A DNA stretch of 7,294 nt. It comes from DATIRA01 sp964553405. Lineage in GTDB: Bacteria > Pseudomonadota > Gammaproteobacteria > Steroidobacterales > Steroidobacteraceae. This document shows, piece after piece, positions 6,271-7,294 of this stretch (positions within the stretch are counted from its first letter, which is position 1; each line of letters starts with the position of its first letter). Below the pieces are notes generated by a model that saw only the letters and a program-made list of their open reading frames with translations, made no database searches and was not told where the DNA came from. Location of the stretch: contig CAZKLS010000125.1 in the NCBI GenBank assembly GCA_964553405.1, forward strand, positions 1 through 7,294. The letters are read 5' to 3'. A program made the translations under genes and the position numbers.

Positions 6271-6286
6271 TGGCGTGCTTCTTGCC
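6271..6286 (+). promoter_or_regulatory. Sigma-54 (-24/-12) promoter of the HAF-repeat gene
   Basis: The sequence TGGCGTG-CTTC-TTGC-C fits the RpoN consensus TGGCACG-N4-TTGC. GG (6272-6273) and GC (6284-6285) are separated by exactly 10 nt, and only the fifth and sixth positions deviate. Transcription would start near 6297, giving a leader of about 62 nt. Confidence 0.82.
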
Positions 6287-6324
6287 TCGGCTCGTCGAGC
6301 AACTGATCGATCCCAAAAAACCAC

Positions 6325-6342
6325 GTGGGTGGCGACACCTGC
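6325..6342 (+). promoter_or_regulatory. Leader hairpin with GNRA-type loop before the HAF gene's ribosome binding site
   Basis: GTGGGTG pairs with CACCTGC around a GCGA tetraloop (6332-6335), giving seven pairs including two G-U wobbles. It lies in the predicted leader and ends 4 nt before the GGGGGA (6347-6352) that serves as Shine-Dalgarno. The CHRD leader has a hairpin in the same position. The function is unknown. Confidence 0.4.
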
Positions 6343-6358
6343 AATCGGGGGACTAACC

Positions 6359-7294
6359 ATGAGAACCGTCGGCGCGGCACTTCGTGTGCCCGTTGAGATG
6401 ATGCGTCTTCTCGCCGTGACGCTTGCGCTGGCATCGGCATCGCTGTTGCCTGCCGCAGCCGCTCGCGCGGACTACACGCTGTCCGAGTTCACCGTCCCCG
6501 GCGCGGTCATTACCGCGCTGTTCGACGTCAACAACTCGGGCACGATGGTCGGCTATTCGGTCACGCAGGTCGGAGCGGCCGAGAACGTGGCGGGATTCGT
6601 TTATGACGGGGTCGCGATCACGACCTTGAACGGCCCGGCCGGGGCGGTCTCGAACACGGCCGTCGGAATCAGCGACGGCGGGACAGTCGTCGGCAGCTTC
6701 CAGGCAGCCGTCGGCACCGACCCGAACACCGGGCAGCCTGTGCCCGGCCCGTCGCAGGGATTCATCTACAACGGTACGACCTACACGGGCTTCAACATTG
6801 CCGGTGCAGATGAGACCATCCTGCGCGGCATCTCCCCGGACGGCCGCTACATCTCCGGCTACTACTCGACCGCGCTGGTACCCGGGACGGGCTTCGTGTA
6901 CGACACCCTCACCGGCATACTCACCACGGTTTCGACACCCGATTCGGTGATCACGATCCCGCAGGGCATCAACAACGCCGGTGTGCTGGTCGGCAGCGAC
7001 ATCATCGGCGGGACGTCCCCGGTATCGGGCGGCTTCCTGTACGACATCGCAACCGGCATCCGCACCGACCAGTCGATCGCCGGCGTCGAGCGGACCGCGT
7101 TCCGCTCCATAGACGATGCCGGCGTCATTTCCGGCTGGTTCCGGGACGCGGGCGGCACGCACGGCTTCGTCGGCTCGGTCACGAGTTACGAGCAGGTCGA
7201 TTTCCCCGGCGCGGACCTGACCTTTGTGGAGGGCAGCAACAGCGCCGGCGTGCTGGTTGGCGCTTATACGGCCGGCAGCACCAGCGGCGCGTTC
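6359..7294 (+). CDS. Secreted HAF-type repeat protein, 3' truncated by window edge
   Basis: The frame is open from ATG 6359 to the last base, giving 312 residues with no stop. The signal peptide is residues 1-37 (hydrophobic core MMRLLAVTLALASASLL, cleavage likely after AAAARA). The mature part is built of six repeats of about 42-54 residues with the core 'INxxGxxVG', at about 55, 102, 156, 202, 249 and 290 (for example VNNSGTMVGY, INNAGVLVGS, SNSAGVLVGA), each followed by an aromatic 'GFxYD'-like strand. FTVPGA (44-49) and DFPGAD (281-286) precede cores. This pattern matches the HAF family of extracellular repeats, probably a beta-propeller. The weak ribosome binding site GGGGGA is 6 nt from ATG 6359; the internal ATGs at 6398 and 6401 lack one. 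Many HAF-repeat proteins end in PEP-CTERM, and the sigma-54 promoter it shares with the CHRD gene suggests the same here, but the C-terminus lies outside the window. Confidence 0.85.
   Translation, partial: MRTVGAALRVPVEMMRLLAVTLALASASLLPAAAARADYTLSEFTVPGAVITALFDVNNSGTMVGYSVTQVGAAENVAGFVYDGVAITTLNGPAGAVSNTAVGISDGGTVVGSFQAAVGTDPNTGQPVPGPSQGFIYNGTTYTGFNIAGADETILRGISPDGRYISGYYSTALVPGTGFVYDTLTGILTTVSTPDSVITIPQGINNAGVLVGSDIIGGTSPVSGGFLYDIATGIRTDQSIAGVERTAFRSIDDAGVISGWFRDAGGTHGFVGSVTSYEQVDFPGADLTFVEGSNSAGVLVGAYTAGSTSGAF

Overview
This is a GC-rich bacterial segment, most likely from a proteobacterium. The evidence is a PEP-CTERM sorting signal, two sigma-54 (-24/-12) promoters, a CPXCG-family cysteine-rich protein and strong Shine-Dalgarno sequences. 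A gamma- or betaproteobacterium with an exosortase is my best guess; species cannot be read from the window.

Layout, left to right. Positions 1-55 are the last 17 codons of an unknown + strand gene. It is followed after a short gap by a 1,086-residue + strand protein (95-3355) that looks like a multidomain carbohydrate-active enzyme of the GH94-like (alpha/alpha)6-barrel type, though its function is not established. It converges with a minus-strand gene (3352-3930) so tightly that the two stop codons overlap. That gene encodes a secreted CHRD-domain protein with a C-terminal PEP-CTERM signal. Next on the minus strand are a 92-residue CPXCG zinc-ribbon-like protein (4151-4429) and, 50 nt upstream of it, a 260-residue protein (4480-5262). 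The latter joins an N-terminal motif resembling phage/contractile-injection baseplate J proteins to a 'DDFRTEQQY...RRHNRLLHG..CGL' module. Divergent from this pair is a secreted CAP/SCP-like protein (5450-6127). The window ends inside a secreted protein made of HAF-type repeats (6359 to beyond 7294).

The main observation is regulatory. The CHRD/PEP-CTERM gene and the truncated HAF-repeat gene lie on opposite strands about 2.4 kb apart, yet carry the same promoter architecture. Each has a GG-N10-GC sigma-54 core, an IHF-like site exactly 21 nt upstream of the -24 GG, and a 23-bp AT-rich box, 17/23 identical between the two, 69-70 nt upstream of the core. This is how an enhancer-binding-protein regulon is built, and it fits the known RpoN/PrsK/PrsR control of PEP-CTERM genes. 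It predicts that the HAF-repeat gene also ends in PEP-CTERM. Both predicted leaders also carry a hairpin just upstream of the ribosome binding site.

No gene-free stretch exceeds 300 bases. The gaps are 56-94, 3931-4150 (promoter region), 4430-4479, 5263-5449 (divergent promoter region with no convincing core promoter) and 6128-6358 (promoter region). I saw no RNA genes, CRISPR arrays, insertion sequences or attachment sites.
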